Assembly: GCF_014202505.1 (NCBI RefSeq)
Contig: NZ_JACHGW010000005.1
Location: 186,001-250,000 of the forward strand
DNA length: 64,000 bases
Source of the DNA: Armatimonas rosea
GTDB lineage: Bacteria > Armatimonadota > Armatimonadia > Armatimonadales > Armatimonadaceae
Direction of reading: 5' to 3'
The translations under genes and the position numbers were made by a program. The notes under the pieces were generated by a model. It ran no database searches, was not told the DNA's origin, and was given only the letters and a program-made list of their open reading frames with translations. The stretch's first letter is position 1; every line of letters starts with the position of its first letter. Below are positions 1-8,918 of this stretch, one piece after another.

Positions 1-110
1 AGGCTCCGCTGCAAAGCCCGTGCCGCCCATCCCCCTTCGCGAAGCCGGAGGGGGTGGCCGAGGAACGAGGCCGGGGGAGGTCCCGCCCCTCCAACGGGCG
101 GGACACCTCG
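1..110. repeat. Intergenic GC-rich palindromic repeat, divergent family member
   Basis: Non-coding DNA downstream of the minus-strand ferredoxin. It contains CCCCCTTCG facing CCGGAGGGGG and the words CGAAGCCGG, GAGGAACGAGG and GGGGAGG, which also occur in the palindromic repeats at 5541, 38444, 55686 and 62546. It may be a truncated or diverged copy of that family, cut by the window edge. Confidence 0.45.
80..104 (-). terminator. Hairpin after ferredoxin gene
   Basis: GTCCCGCCC (80-88) and GGGCGGGAC (96-104) form a perfect 9-bp stem with a 7-base loop just past the ferredoxin stop. No T tract follows, so it may stabilise the 3' end rather than terminate by itself. Confidence 0.4.
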
Positions 111-112
111 CT

Positions 113-373
113 CTAACCCGTCACGTGAAAGAACGCCGCGTTTCGCGCCACGGACGTGCGCCACTTCTCGGGGAGCGTGTCGATGGAAAAGATCGCCTCG
201 ACCGGGCACTCGGGCTCACAGAGGCCGCAGTGGATACACTCATCGGGGTTGATGTAGAGCTGCGGGGAGTCGTCGTCGCCCTGGATGCAGTCCATCGGGC
301 AGACCGCGACACAGGACTTATCTTTCACACCGACACAGGGCTCGGCGATGACATAGAATGGGTTGGTTTGCAT
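113..373 (-). CDS. Ferredoxin, 3Fe-4S/4Fe-4S (7Fe) type
   Basis: Small cytosolic electron carrier of 86 residues. Cysteines lie at 13, 21, 25 and 29 in a CX7CX3CPX2C pattern and at 46, 49, 52 and 56 in a CIHCGLCEPECP block. This is the arrangement of FdxA-like ferredoxins with one 3Fe-4S and one 4Fe-4S cluster. It is closely similar to the second ferredoxin at 8649, so the window holds two paralogues. It is transcribed divergently from the Crp/Fnr-type regulator gene. A perfect palindrome (414-434) lies between them, so regulation by that protein is plausible but inferred. The redox partner cannot be told from the sequence. Confidence 0.93.
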   Translation of the reverse strand: MQTNPFYVIAEPCVGVKDKSCVAVCPMDCIQGDDDSPQLYINPDECIHCGLCEPECPVEAIFSIDTLPEKWRTSVARNAAFFHVTG

Positions 374-413
374 GGCCCCAGCGTACGGCGGGGGCGCTGG
401 TCTCGTCCGTGAC

Positions 414-434
414 TTTTGTCATCGAGTGACAAAA
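414..434. promoter_or_regulatory. Perfect palindrome, probable Crp/Fnr-family operator
   Basis: TTTTGTCA and TGACAAAA form a perfect 8+8 inverted repeat with a 5-base spacer. It sits between the divergent ferredoxin and regulator genes. For the regulator it lies just upstream of a TAGAAT hexamer at 440-445, a position that suits autorepression. For the ferredoxin its centre is about 51 bases before the start codon, a distance compatible with activation. The symmetry and size fit Crp/Fnr dimers, although the half-site is neither classical FNR (TTGAT) nor CRP (TGTGA). Confidence 0.7.
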
Positions 435-452
435 CGCCATAGAATGCAAGCG

Positions 453-1115
453 ATGACCCGAGACGAGGCGCTACGGCGTGTGGTTTTCCTCAAAGACGCC
501 CCCGAGGCCGCGGTGGCCGCACTGCGCCAAGCCGGCGTGGTCCTGACCCTCACCGAAGGCGAGGTGTTGTTTTTGGAGACGGAGCCCTCGCGCGGGCTGC
601 TGGTAGTGCTCGAAGGGGCGCTCAAGGAGAGCAAGACCGACACGCGGGGTAGAGAGCTGATCCTCGCCATTCACAAGCCCGGCGCGAGTGTCGCGGAGCT
701 GCCGCTCTTCGACGGCGGCAACCACCCCACGCAAGCCATCGCGCTGGAGGCTCCCACGCGCATCTTCTGTGTCGCCCGCCCCGCGTTTGAGGCGGTCTTG
801 GAGCGCCACCCGAGCCTGGCACACAGCGCGCTCCGGGCGCTGGCGATCCAGCAGCGCAAGCTCTTGGAGATGCTCAAGGCCCAGGCGCTCCACACCGTCC
901 GCTCCCGGCTGGCGGCCTACCTCCTCGCCCAAGACACCCCGAGCTTCACCCTCCCTGAGACCAACGAGAGCATCGCCGCGCAGGTCGGGACCGTGCGCGA
1001 GGTCATCTCCCGCACCCTCCACCAGCTCGCTGATCTGGGGTATCTCACACTTGACGGCCGCACGGTGACGGTTCTCAGCCGTGCGGCGCTGGAAAAAATC
1101 GCCGCGGGGGAGTGA
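453..1115 (+). CDS. Crp/Fnr family transcriptional regulator
   Basis: About 220 residues: an N-terminal cyclic-nucleotide-binding-type beta barrel (roughly residues 20-110), a long dimerisation helix and a C-terminal winged helix. The recognition segment reads ESIAAQVGTVREVISRTL, typical of the family. There is no N-terminal cysteine cluster, so it is not an oxygen-sensing Fe-S FNR; the effector is unknown. ATG 453 was chosen because TAGAAT (440-445) ends 7 bases upstream, as for leaderless genes elsewhere in the window; ATG 444 is the alternative. The adjacent palindrome suggests autoregulation and control of the divergent ferredoxin. Confidence 0.9.
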   Translation: MTRDEALRRVVFLKDAPEAAVAALRQAGVVLTLTEGEVLFLETEPSRGLLVVLEGALKESKTDTRGRELILAIHKPGASVAELPLFDGGNHPTQAIALEAPTRIFCVARPAFEAVLERHPSLAHSALRALAIQQRKLLEMLKAQALHTVRSRLAAYLLAQDTPSFTLPETNESIAAQVGTVREVISRTLHQLADLGYLTLDGRTVTVLSRAALEKIAAGE

Positions 1116-1131
1116 GCGGGTGCGGGCGAGC

Positions 1132-1797
1132 CTATGCCTTTTTCTTGCTGGAGCGGGTCAGGTCGGTGATGAGGAGGGGGGACTGCGCGGTGAGGGCGTC
1201 TAGGACCTCGGCGACGGTCTTTTTCTTGCCCTTGATAGCATCAAGCTCGCTCTGGGTGAGCCCCACCATCTGGAGAAACTGGACCTTCCCGTGGGGCGTC
1301 TCGATCACGCCCAGCGCCGGGTCAGTGAGGAAGGCCAGGCCGACAATCTCGGTCTTGGTGTCGAGGCGGATGGGGCCATTGGCAGGAATCCAGTGGAAGT
1401 CATCGAAGACACGCTGCGTCTCAAAGACATAGCGCGCCAGGTTCTGGAAGAGATCACAGACCCACGTGGGCGGCTCCTTACCATCTTTTGCGAAGGGGCG
1501 CAGGCGAAAGGTGAGCTCAAACCCAAACGCGCTGTACTCCCCGCCCACCGCCTCTTCGTCGTAGTAGAGGTTCGAGAGGCCGTAGGTGACATAGTGGAAG
1601 TGACTGCCGCCGGGATCGTCGGCCTGGTAGGCGCTGATGCCATCGAGGGGATCGGGGCCGCCCAGGTTCCAGCTCACAATCGTCCCCCAGTGCATCGGCT
1701 CCTGGGTCGGGTAGAGCGTCTTGAGGTGCGACGTGATAGCGTCCCAGCCCACGGGCGACTCGGAGGAGTAGGTTTTTTTATAGGTCTCGAGGTCCAC
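1132..1797 (-). CDS. Suppressor-of-fused (SUFU) domain protein
   Basis: A 221-residue soluble protein starting with GTG. The central part (HFHYVTYGLSNLYY, then GFELTFRLRP and a WVCDLFQNLARYVF helix) matches the bacterial SUFU-like domain. Many bacterial members of that family are proposed immunity or regulatory proteins; a role is not established. It ends in a basic SSKKKA tail. It is divergent from the ECF sigma gene, with only about 60 bases between. No toxin gene is visible nearby, so an immunity role is only a possibility. Confidence 0.8.
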   Translation of the reverse strand: MDLETYKKTYSSESPVGWDAITSHLKTLYPTQEPMHWGTIVSWNLGGPDPLDGISAYQADDPGGSHFHYVTYGLSNLYYDEEAVGGEYSAFGFELTFRLRPFAKDGKEPPTWVCDLFQNLARYVFETQRVFDDFHWIPANGPIRLDTKTEIVGLAFLTDPALGVIETPHGKVQFLQMVGLTQSELDAIKGKKKTVAEVLDALTAQSPLLITDLTRSSKKKA

Positions 1798-1856
1798 AAA
1801 AAATCTTTCTCAGGAAGTGAAGAATCCTGGTGCGAAGCTGCGTTATTCTAACAGCA

Positions 1857-2357
1857 ATGGACGCCCTCAGCACCCTCTCCGACTTCGAAGCCTTTGTCCG
1901 AGCGCACCAAGCTCGGGCGCTGCGAATCGGTGTACGCCTCGCGTTTGGCGATGCAGCGGCGGCGCAAGATGCGGTCCAAGAGGCGTTTCTGCGGCTCTGG
2001 CGCTGCCGCGAGCAGCTGGAGGCAAGCAACCTGGAGGCGTATCTCTACCGCACGGTGCTCTCCTGTGCCCGCGATGCCAACCGCCGTCTGCGCCCCACCG
2101 TCCCGCTCGACGAAAAGCTCGCGCTGAGCCCACGGCATGAGTCGCCCGACACGGGGCTGATGGTCCGCGATGCCCTGGCGCAGCTCCCCGATGACCAGCG
2201 CGAGGTGGTGATTCTCTCGCACTACGAAGGCTGGACCCAGGCCGAGATCGCCGAGCTGCTACAAATCCCGCCTGGAACCGTTGCCAGCCGCCTGCACCAT
2301 GCCCTCCGAAAGCTCCGCGTCCTCCTGACCGACGCCGAGGACCAAACCCATGCGTAA
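1857..2357 (+). CDS. ECF-type RNA polymerase sigma factor
   Basis: About 166 residues with sigma region 2 ([15 protein letters not shown]) and region 4 ([26 protein letters not shown], then [15 protein letters not shown]). It directs RNA polymerase to alternative promoters. ATG 1857 is preferred over the upstream GTG 1830, because homology begins shortly after it. The last eight bases overlap the start of the 687-residue double-sigma gene, so the two are translationally coupled. In the usual layout an anti-sigma gene sits here; the N-terminus of the next protein may be what is left of one. Confidence 0.9.
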   Translation: MDALSTLSDFEAFVRAHQARALRIGVRLAFGDAAAAQDAVQEAFLRLWRCREQLEASNLEAYLYRTVLSCARDANRRLRPTVPLDEKLALSPRHESPDTGLMVRDALAQLPDDQREVVILSHYEGWTQAEIAELLQIPPGTVASRLHHALRKLRVLLTDAEDQTHA

Positions 2358-4413
2358 GCTCAAACAACGCACTGACCAAGCGCTCCAAGAAGCCACCGAC
2401 CTCGGTGAGCTCGTCGCGCTCCTCGATACCTGGCAGCCCGAAGCCCCCGAAACCGATCTCTGGCCGCAGATTGCGGCAGGTCTGAGCAAGGGAGCCAGTG
2501 GGATCAAACTCCCTCCCCAAGTCGCGGAGTTAATAGACCGCCTAATGCGGAGTGCCATGGAGGCTGGTGTGGAGCCACACGCACGACTCGAAACAGCAGG
2601 GGGCGGGGATCGGGATCGTCTGCCTCCACAACCACCGACTGCGCTGGGAACGAGTAGCGGGGACGAATTCGATCCCGTGAAACGCATTCAGGAGCTACAC
2701 GAGCGCAATCTTGAGAGACAGGAGCAACGCACCCATCAGCAAGATGAGGACTTTGATCCCCTGAAGGAGCTCTCTTTCACGGCATTTGTCGCGGATCGTG
2801 GGGGGGCAAATAGTGTGGCACTCTTAACGCCGCGCCAGGAGCGCTGGCTCGCTCGCTGCGTTGAGAGTGGGGGTGAGCAAGCAGAGAAGGCGCGCGGGGT
2901 TCTCGTAAACGCCAACCTGCGCTTGGTGACGAGTATCGCCACGAAGTATCAGAACCGTGGGATCGCTCTGGAGGACCTGATTCAGGAAGGCACTCTGGGG
3001 CTAATCCATGCGGTCGAAAAATACGACTGGCGCCGTGGGTTTCGCTTCTCCACCTACGCCACCCACTGGATTCGTCAGGCACTGGGCCGTGCGGTTGCTG
3101 GGCAGGGGCGGACCATTCGGTTGCCTGAAAGTGCCGTGGCCCACCTAGAGCAGATTCGTCATGCGCGGGAGGCATTTACGGCGACTCACGGACGGCCACC
3201 AACTCCCATCGAGCTTGCGGAAGCGGCGCACCTGCCTCAGGAGCGCGTCGAGCTTCTTCTGGAGGCCGAGGCACCTGAGCCGACGCACTTGGGCGATCTG
3301 CTCCCCGCAGAAGACGCCACCAGCCCGTCGTCACGTATCTTCCGCCGCGCCCTCCGCGACGAGATCAACAAGGCTTTGGAGCACCTCAGCGAGCGAGAAA
3401 AGGAGGTTCTCTCGCTACGGTATGGCCTCTCGGAAGACCAAGAGCAGCTCATGACGCTGGAGCAGGTTGGTAAGCAGCTGCAGCTCACCCGAGAGCAGGC
3501 GCGGCAGGTTGAGGCGGGGGCACTCCAGAAGCTACGACGAAGTGAGCTTGGTGGGCGATTGCGCGATCCAGAACTAGCAGCAATTTTGGAAGATTCATCC
3601 ACGGAAACGTCATCTGAGCAGCAGCGCAGACTCGTGAATTTAATGACGCCTGAACAAGAATTAGAGCTGGTTCGTTGCATGCATGCTGGAGGAGAATCTG
3701 CGGAACAGGCTAGACAATCTTTATTTGCGTTTGGTCTACAGTGTGTCGTGAGCCTCGCGGAAAGGTATGCAGGCGAAGAGGTGACACGGGACGAGTTAAT
3801 CTCGGAAGGAGTGAAGATTCTTCCTGAGCCACTCGCGAACTACGACCCTAATCGTGGGTTGCGTTTTGGCACTTACGTCCTATTTTGGCTACGCCATACC
3901 ATGCTACGTTTGGTTCGTGACCGTGTTCGAGGTGCTCACAGGCTTCCGATAGAGCCAGACTTTTTCACGGACGCGACTCGCAATCCTCTTGCAGATCCTA
4001 CTCGTCAGGCACTGCGGGAAAAGATCGGTCGTTCTGGGGATCAGCTTCATCCGCGCGAAATAGAGATTCTTGCGCTCCGATTTGGGCTTCTCTCCGATGA
4101 GTCGGTCCCTATGTCCTACGAGCAAGTTGTCATGGTGATGCGACTGTCTGCTGAGCGCGTTCATCAGATTGAGGAGCAGGCACTGGCTAAGCTGAGCGCC
4201 CCAGAGCCTAAAGAGCAGAGTGGCGAGAGCAAGGTGCTGTCCGAACTGTCGGGGACGCTCTCCGAGGTCGTGGGCGAGCTGGCGGGGCTTCGTCGGGAAG
4301 TGATCCGGCTTCGGGAGGAAGTGACGGCGCTGCGGCGGGAGCGCTCAGGCGGGGGCTACCCGACCCTCATGCCCTACGCCCGCGCCGACGACAAGCCGCT
4401 GCCGCTGGGGTGA
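2350..4413 (+). CDS. Tandem double sigma-70 protein (two RpoD-like modules)
   Basis: A 687-residue protein with an unusual layout. Residues 1-50 resemble the cytosolic start of ECF-linked anti-sigma proteins. Residues 100-140 are a charged linker with two FDP(V/L)K motifs. Residues 158-260 hold a well-preserved sigma 1.2/2 module ([47 protein letters not shown]), followed by region 3 (265-320) and region 4 (335-400). Residues 431-530 hold a second, eroded region 2 ([30 protein letters not shown]), followed directly by a region 4 (553-615) without a clear region 3. Residues 625-665 form a likely coiled coil. The DNA of the second module is noticeably AT-richer. The gene overlaps the ECF sigma gene by 8 bases. 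Whether both modules bind polymerase or one acts as a decoy is unknown. Confidence 0.85.
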   Translation: MRKLKQRTDQALQEATDLGELVALLDTWQPEAPETDLWPQIAAGLSKGASGIKLPPQVAELIDRLMRSAMEAGVEPHARLETAGGGDRDRLPPQPPTALGTSSGDEFDPVKRIQELHERNLERQEQRTHQQDEDFDPLKELSFTAFVADRGGANSVALLTPRQERWLARCVESGGEQAEKARGVLVNANLRLVTSIATKYQNRGIALEDLIQEGTLGLIHAVEKYDWRRGFRFSTYATHWIRQALGRAVAGQGRTIRLPESAVAHLEQIRHAREAFTATHGRPPTPIELAEAAHLPQERVELLLEAEAPEPTHLGDLLPAEDATSPSSRIFRRALRDEINKALEHLSEREKEVLSLRYGLSEDQEQLMTLEQVGKQLQLTREQARQVEAGALQKLRRSELGGRLRDPELAAILEDSSTETSSEQQRRLVNLMTPEQELELVRCMHAGGESAEQARQSLFAFGLQCVVSLAERYAGEEVTRDELISEGVKILPEPLANYDPNRGLRFGTYVLFWLRHTMLRLVRDRVRGAHRLPIEPDFFTDATRNPLADPTRQALREKIGRSGDQLHPREIEILALRFGLLSDESVPMSYEQVVMVMRLSAERVHQIEEQALAKLSAPEPKEQSGESKVLSELSGTLSEVVGELAGLRREVIRLREEVTALRRERSGGGYPTLMPYARADDKPLPLG

Positions 4414-4415
4414 GC

Positions 4416-4498
4416 CAGCCCCCTAACCCCCGCTGGGCGGGGGGACAATAAGGAAAAGAAATTCCTCTTATCCCCCCCGCCGGGCGGGGGATGGGGAG
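4416..4498. repeat. GC-rich imperfect inverted repeat between genes
   Basis: The spacer between the double-sigma gene and the PilT-like gene reads as two arms: CCCCCGCTGGGCGGGGGG and CCCCCCGCCGGGCGGGGG. They flank AATAAGGA and TCCTCTTATC, which are also complementary. It could work as a terminator or be a small dispersed repeat; no T tract follows. Confidence 0.45.
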
Positions 4499-4509
4499 TA
4501 GGAAACACC

Positions 4510-5541
4510 ATGAAACTAACAGACTTACTGGAGAAAATGGAGTCGGGGATCTCGGATCTGCACCTGGTCGTGGGGGAGCCGCCGATCTTTCGCAACGGGG
4601 GCAGGCTCGCACGAACGGAGGCCGAGCCTCTGGCCGCGGAGGCACTGGCCACGATGCTTGTCGGGGTGCTCCCCGAGCGGCTTCAGGGCCGCTTTGTTCT
4701 GGACCACCAGAGCGTGCTGACATCGGTCGTGCACGCCGGGCGTCGCTTTCGCCTCAGCGCGTCGTGGGAGCGCGGCCAGCCCTGCGCGGTGCTGCGGGCG
4801 ATTCCCACTCGTGTCCCCCGGCTGAGCGAGCTCCGAATCGCCGAGGGGCCGCTTGGAGTGTTGCAGAGAATGGCAGCGAGCACGCGCGGCCTGATTGTTG
4901 TCAGCGGCGCGGCGGGCTCGGGCAAGACGACCCTGATGGCCTCGCTGGTGGAGGAGATCAACGCGACCCGCTCGGAGCGCATCTACACGCTGGTGGAGAG
5001 CATCGACTACGAGTTCACCAACCAGGAGAGCTTCGTGACCCAGCAAGAGCTCGGCAACGACTTCCACGACTTTCCCCAGGCCCTGCGGGACCTGCTCTAC
5101 GCCGACCCCGATGTCGTGATGCTGGGTGCCCTCACAAGCCTGGAGTCGATCGCGCTGGCATTGAATCTAGCGGAGACGGGGCACCTGGTCTTTGTGCAGG
5201 TCGGACAGTCCAGTGCGGTCGATGCGCTCAAGCGGCTGGTACATGCCTTCCCCGAGAGCAACCGCGCCGAGGTCCAGCGCCAGCTCTCGAACAACCTGGT
5301 TGGTGTGGTCGCTCAGCAGCTTCTTCCTGCGATGGGCGGCGGTCGCGTCCCGGCGCTAGAGCTTCTGCTGGGAGTCCCTGCGGTTCGCGGAAAGCTCCGG
5401 CAGGGCGACTTTGACCTCCAGGCGATAATCGAAGAGAGTACGGGAATCGGGATGCAGACCATGGCGCAAGCCCTCAACGCGCTCGTCGCAAGCGGTACCA
5501 TCACCGACGAAATGGCCCAGAGCCGGATGCCGGTTTTCTAA
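4510..5541 (+). CDS. PilT-like ATPase with degenerate catalytic motifs
   Basis: A 343-residue protein of the length and fold of type IV pilus retraction ATPases (secretion ATPase superfamily). Walker A is intact (GAAGSGKTT, 133-141). The Walker B region reads DPDVVMLGALTS (199-210), where PilT proteins have GEMRD, so the key glutamate is missing. The His box reads TGHLVFVQVGQS (223-234) instead of TGHLVFATLHT, so its histidine is lost. The Asp box is also altered (VESIDYEF, 162-169). It probably binds nucleotide but hydrolyses it poorly, and may have a regulatory or structural role in a pilus motor. A pilin-like gene lies about 2.3 kb downstream, but no other pilus machinery is in the window. 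Confidence 0.85.
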   Translation: MKLTDLLEKMESGISDLHLVVGEPPIFRNGGRLARTEAEPLAAEALATMLVGVLPERLQGRFVLDHQSVLTSVVHAGRRFRLSASWERGQPCAVLRAIPTRVPRLSELRIAEGPLGVLQRMAASTRGLIVVSGAAGSGKTTLMASLVEEINATRSERIYTLVESIDYEFTNQESFVTQQELGNDFHDFPQALRDLLYADPDVVMLGALTSLESIALALNLAETGHLVFVQVGQSSAVDALKRLVHAFPESNRAEVQRQLSNNLVGVVAQQLLPAMGGGRVPALELLLGVPAVRGKLRQGDFDLQAIIEESTGIGMQTMAQALNALVASGTITDEMAQSRMPVF

Positions 5542-5673
5542 CCTCTAGCCCCTCCCTCTCCCGGGCACTCGTTCCTCGTTGGGGAAGAGAGGGGAGCCAG
5601 CGGTACTAAGCCCCTTTCCCAGTGAGGGACGAACGCCCGGGAGAGGGGTGCCGAGGGACGAGGCGGGGAGAGG
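5541..5673. repeat. Palindromic intergenic repeat, copy at 5.5 kb
   Basis: A nearly self-complementary segment. CCCTCTCCCGGGC (5554-5566) pairs with GCCCGGGAGAGGG (5635-5647), ACCTCT pairs with AGAGGT at the ends, and CACTCGTTCCTCGTTGGGGAAGAG faces a similar inverted block, with an inner CCCCTTTCCC arm. It shares modules with the repeats at 38444, 55686 and 62546. It lies between the PilT-like gene and ung. Confidence 0.75.
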
Positions 5674-5702
5674 TCTTTCCGGTTAGGGATCTCTTTGGGT
5701 AG

Positions 5703-5708
5703 TATAAG
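5703..5708 (+). promoter_or_regulatory. -10 hexamer TATAAG for ung
   Basis: TATAAG ends three bases before the ung start codon and no Shine-Dalgarno sequence is visible, consistent with a leaderless or nearly leaderless transcript. Confidence 0.5.
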
Positions 5709-5711
5709 GCC

Positions 5712-6395
5712 ATGAACACCGCTACCCTTCCCGCCGACTGGCAGGCCGCCCTCGTCGCTGAGTTTTCCGCTCCCTACTTCACCGCCCTCATGGAGTTTGT
5801 CGCCGCCGAGCGCGCTACCCATCCGGGCGCGATCTTTCCCGCCGAGGATGAAGTCTTCAATGCCCTGACTCTAACATCGCTGGCCGACGTGAAGGTCTTT
5901 ATTCTGGGCCAGGACCCGTACCCGACCCGCGGTCATGCCCATGGGCTGGCGTTCTCGGTGCAGCCACAGGTCAAGCCCCTGCCCGCATCGCTACGCAATA
6001 TCGTTAAGGAGCTGGAGAGCGACCTGGGCATCGGTAAGCCCAGCTCGGGGAGCCTGATTCCCTGGGCCAAGCAGGGGGTCTTGCTGCTCAACACCGTGCT
6101 CACCGTGCGCGAGGGGGAGGCCAACTCGCACCAGAAAAAGGGCTGGGAGAAGTTCACCGATGCCGTGATCCGCGCCGTCAGCGCGGCGAGTACGGAGCCG
6201 GTGGTCTTTATCCTCTGGGGCAAGCCCGCGCAGAAAAAAGAGGAGCTGATCGATGCCAGCAAGCACACGATTCTCAAGTCTGCGCATCCCTCGCCGCTCT
6301 CCGCCAACACCGGGTTCTTTGGGAGCAAGCCCTTCTCGCAGGCCAATGCCGCACTGAAGGCTGCTGGGCGTACGGAGATCGACTGGTCCCTCTAG
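5712..6395 (+). CDS. ung: Uracil-DNA glycosylase, family 1
   Basis: A 227-residue base-excision repair enzyme that removes uracil from DNA. The water-activating motif GQDPYP is at 66-71 with catalytic Asp68, the uracil-binding segment is present ([17 protein letters not shown]), and the minor-groove loop HPSPLSA lies near residue 192. Its length matches the family. The start at ATG 5712 is supported by the hexamer TATAAG just upstream. It is a single gene between a palindromic repeat and a sulfatase gene. Confidence 0.96.
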   Translation: MNTATLPADWQAALVAEFSAPYFTALMEFVAAERATHPGAIFPAEDEVFNALTLTSLADVKVFILGQDPYPTRGHAHGLAFSVQPQVKPLPASLRNIVKELESDLGIGKPSSGSLIPWAKQGVLLLNTVLTVREGEANSHQKKGWEKFTDAVIRAVSAASTEPVVFILWGKPAQKKEELIDASKHTILKSAHPSPLSANTGFFGSKPFSQANAALKAAGRTEIDWSL

Positions 6396-6426
6396 GCGCA
6401 CTCAGCTCTGAGGGGCATGCTTCAGG

Positions 6427-6432
6427 TAAAAT
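6427..6432 (+). promoter_or_regulatory. -10 hexamer TAAAAT for sulfatase gene
   Basis: TAAAAT ends five bases before ATG 6438, so transcription would begin at or next to the start codon (leaderless). Confidence 0.55.
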
Positions 6433-6437
6433 GAGGG

Positions 6438-7814
6438 ATGCTCCTGAGCTTTATTGCGCTGCCGTTTATCCTAGCCCCCCAGGTACCATCGCCGTTGTCG
6501 TCGCGCTGGAACGTCGTACTCGTAACCGCCGATGACATGAACGCGGACTCGGCGGGCTGGATGGGCAACAAGCTGGGGGCGACTCCGAACTTGGATGCCT
6601 TTGCGGCCACCGCGCACCGGTTTGTCAACCACCATGTCAGTGTGCCTATCTGCCAGCCGAGCCGTGCGGCGCTCCTAACCGGTCGTGTGCCCCATCGCAA
6701 CGGCGCACTCGGCTTCAACCCGATCTCGCCGGGCGTGCCGACTCTCGTCGGCAAGCTCAAGGAGGCAGGCTGGTTTACGGCATCGCTCAATAAGCAAGCC
6801 CATATGAAGCCCGACAGCGCCTTTCCCTGGGATCTGGCACTCACGGGCTCGGGGAAGAACCCAAGTGTCTTTGGGGAGCAGGTTCGCCAGTGTGTCAAGG
6901 CGGCGAGCGTCGCCGGTAAGCCATTTTTTATCAACGCCAATATCACCGACCCCCATCGGCCCTTTTTCGGCGCGGGAAGCTCGCCTGAGGAAAAAGAGGG
7001 CAGTGTCAAGCCCTACACACTGGAAGAGGTCACCGTTCCCTCGTTTCTGGAAGACATTACGCCGGTTCGAAAGGAAGTGGCACAGTACTACAGCAGTGTC
7101 CGGCGGGGGGATCAGAGCTTCGGAGCACTGATGGCGGCGATCAAGAGCACCGGGCACGAGACGGATACCGTGGTCGTGTTCCTCTCGGACCATGGGATGT
7201 CATTTCCGTTCTCAAAGGCGACGGTCTACCGCAATGGCACCTGGTCGCCGGTGCTGCTCCGTTATCCGGGAATGGGCAGTCCCCAAAAGCGTGAGGAGTT
7301 TGTCAGTAGCGTGGACATCCTTCCCACCCTCATGGAGCTACTGAAACAGCCCCCGCTTGAGGGGGTGGACGGGCGCTCGTGGGGGCCGCTGCTCCACGGC
7401 GAGAGACCGACCGACCGAGACTACGTGGTGACCCATGTCAATACGGTCAGTAGCGGCAAGAGCTTTCCCCAGCGCTGTATTCGCACCAAGGACTTTTCCT
7501 ATCAGTTCCATGCCTGGCCCAATGGCACGCCGCAGTTTCGTGTCGAGGCGATGAGTGGGATCACGTTTGCAGCGCTCAAGAAAGGCGCTGAGAGTGACTC
7601 GAAGCTCAAGGCGCGTGTGGATCAGCTCACGATTGGTGTGCCGGAGCAGCTCTTCGACCTACGCTCCGACCCGGATGAACGCACCAACGTGAGCGCCGAT
7701 CCCAAGTACAAAACCGAGCTGACACGTCTTCGGCAACTTCTCCTGGCTCATATGGAAAAAACAAGCGATCCCCAGCTAGGGAACTTTCGCAAACAGCTGG
7801 AGGGAAGGCTGTGA
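6438..7814 (+). CDS. Secreted sulfatase (type I, formylglycine-dependent)
   Basis: A 458-residue arylsulfatase-superfamily enzyme. It has a short hydrophobic N-terminus ([14 protein letters not shown]) that looks like a signal peptide, a metal-binding ADDMN segment at 31-35, and the maturation motif C72-Q-P-S-R76 followed by AALLTGR, where the cysteine would be converted to formylglycine. A second metal-site segment reads LSDHGMSF. The overall layout resembles heparan N-sulfatase and iduronate-sulfatase-like bacterial proteins, so the likely substrate is a sulfated polysaccharide; this is inference. No formylglycine-generating enzyme is encoded in the window. Confidence 0.92.
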   Translation: MLLSFIALPFILAPQVPSPLSSRWNVVLVTADDMNADSAGWMGNKLGATPNLDAFAATAHRFVNHHVSVPICQPSRAALLTGRVPHRNGALGFNPISPGVPTLVGKLKEAGWFTASLNKQAHMKPDSAFPWDLALTGSGKNPSVFGEQVRQCVKAASVAGKPFFINANITDPHRPFFGAGSSPEEKEGSVKPYTLEEVTVPSFLEDITPVRKEVAQYYSSVRRGDQSFGALMAAIKSTGHETDTVVVFLSDHGMSFPFSKATVYRNGTWSPVLLRYPGMGSPQKREEFVSSVDILPTLMELLKQPPLEGVDGRSWGPLLHGERPTDRDYVVTHVNTVSSGKSFPQRCIRTKDFSYQFHAWPNGTPQFRVEAMSGITFAALKKGAESDSKLKARVDQLTIGVPEQLFDLRSDPDERTNVSADPKYKTELTRLRQLLLAHMEKTSDPQLGNFRKQLEGRL

Positions 7815-7866
7815 GGAACCCAGGAGACATACGGTAAGGAACTTTGTTTCGAAGGGCGACGCTCTA

Positions 7867-8592
7867 ATGGTTATGAGTCTCTCTTGTCCAAACGGTGCTC
7901 GTCGTGGTGGCTTCACCTTGATCGAGCTTCTGGTGGTGATCGCGATCATCGCGATTCTGGCTGCCATTCTTTTTCCTGTCTTTGCCCAGGCCCGTGAGAA
8001 AGCGCGCCAGACAACCTGTCTGTCCAACGAACGGCAGATCGGGGTGGCGCTGATGATGTACATGCAAGACAACGATAGCCGCTCGGTCGTCGCCCACCAC
8101 GAGTCGCCTCCGCTCTATCCCTGGTATGGTGGGCTCCAGCCCTATCTGAAGAACGATGGTATCTTTCGCTGTCCCTCGTTAAACGACACGATCACCTCCT
8201 ATGAGCCGCCTCTGACGGCAGCAACCTGGGCGACGACTCGGACGGACTATCTGATCAATGGGCTCCTAGCACATGGAGTGAGCCAGTCTGCCGTCGCGAC
8301 CCCTGCGGAGCAGATCATGGTGGGAGAGCGTCATAAAGGCTGGGCCTGCTTCGACTACGATGCCTGGCTCCCCGAGTTCACGGAGGAGCGTGGCTGGCTC
8401 GATGGCTCCGGGATTGCACCCGATGGCACGGTGGAGCCGGGCAACAAGGGGCGACACTCCGAGGGGGATAACTACCTCTTCACCGATGGTCATGCGAAGT
8501 GGCTACGCTGGAACCAGACGTTGAGTGTCGGCGCTGCGCCCTTTGGGATGCACAACCGTGACGGCCTTGCGGCACCTACCGATAGCATGTAG
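7867..8592 (+). CDS. Type IV pilin-like / pseudopilin protein with N-methylation motif
   Basis: A 241-residue protein with a prepilin leader and hydrophobic helix ([17 protein letters not shown]) followed by [16 protein letters not shown]. The C-terminal [19 protein letters not shown] is the H-x-DG-type element of DUF1559-like and related pilin proteins abundant in Planctomycetes and Armatimonadota. Prepilin peptidase would cut after the glycine and the protein would sit in the inner membrane or a pilus-like fibre. Such proteins exist in dozens of copies per genome and their functions are mostly unknown. It is the best taxonomic marker in this window. Confidence 0.9.
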   Translation: MVMSLSCPNGARRGGFTLIELLVVIAIIAILAAILFPVFAQAREKARQTTCLSNERQIGVALMMYMQDNDSRSVVAHHESPPLYPWYGGLQPYLKNDGIFRCPSLNDTITSYEPPLTAATWATTRTDYLINGLLAHGVSQSAVATPAEQIMVGERHKGWACFDYDAWLPEFTEERGWLDGSGIAPDGTVEPGNKGRHSEGDNYLFTDGHAKWLRWNQTLSVGAAPFGMHNRDGLAAPTDSM

Positions 8593-8636
8593 CCGTGATC
8601 GAGTAGCCATGCGTTGCACTGGAGGGCTCCTCGGGG

Positions 8637-8642
8637 TAGAAT
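8637..8642 (+). promoter_or_regulatory. -10 hexamer TAGAAT for second ferredoxin
   Basis: TAGAAT ends exactly six bases before ATG 8649, placing the predicted transcription start at the A of the start codon. Confidence 0.6.
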
Positions 8643-8648
8643 TGGCAC

Positions 8649-8891
8649 ATGCCCTACGTGATTGCCGAGCCCTGCGTCGGCGTGAAAGACAAGTCCTGCG
8701 TTGCGGTCTGCCCGGTGGATTGTATCCACGGCGGCGACGATGACAACCAGCTTTTTATCGACCCCTCTGAGTGTATCGACTGTGGCCTCTGCGAGCCTGA
8801 GTGCCCGGTGGACGCGATCTTTATGGATGACGAAGTGCCTGAGAAATGGTCGAGCTTCATCCAGCTCAACGCCGATTACTATAAAAAATAA
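8649..8891 (+). CDS. Ferredoxin, 3Fe-4S/4Fe-4S (7Fe) type, second copy
   Basis: An 80-residue electron carrier. Cysteines at 9, 17, 21 and 25, then 42, 45, 48 and 52 (CIDCGLCEPECP), match the 7Fe ferredoxin pattern. It shares most of its sequence with the ferredoxin at 113-373 (IAEPCVGVKDKSCVAVCP in both). Its promoter looks leaderless and lacks the palindrome seen at the first copy, so the two paralogues are probably regulated differently. A hairpin terminator follows directly. Confidence 0.94.
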   Translation: MPYVIAEPCVGVKDKSCVAVCPVDCIHGGDDDNQLFIDPSECIDCGLCEPECPVDAIFMDDEVPEKWSSFIQLNADYYKK

Positions 8892-8918
8892 AAGCCTCGA
8901 CGGTAAACGTCAGGCTTT
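8891..8918 (+). terminator. Hairpin terminator after ferredoxin
   Basis: AAAGCCT plus GACG pair with CGTC plus AGGCTTT around a GTAAA loop, with one bulged C. The stem ends in TTT, typical of an intrinsic terminator. Confidence 0.65.

Noticed and set aside
1291-1851. Plus-strand frame opposite the SUFU-domain gene
   Set aside because: No protein-like composition; the SUFU domain on the minus strand explains the region.
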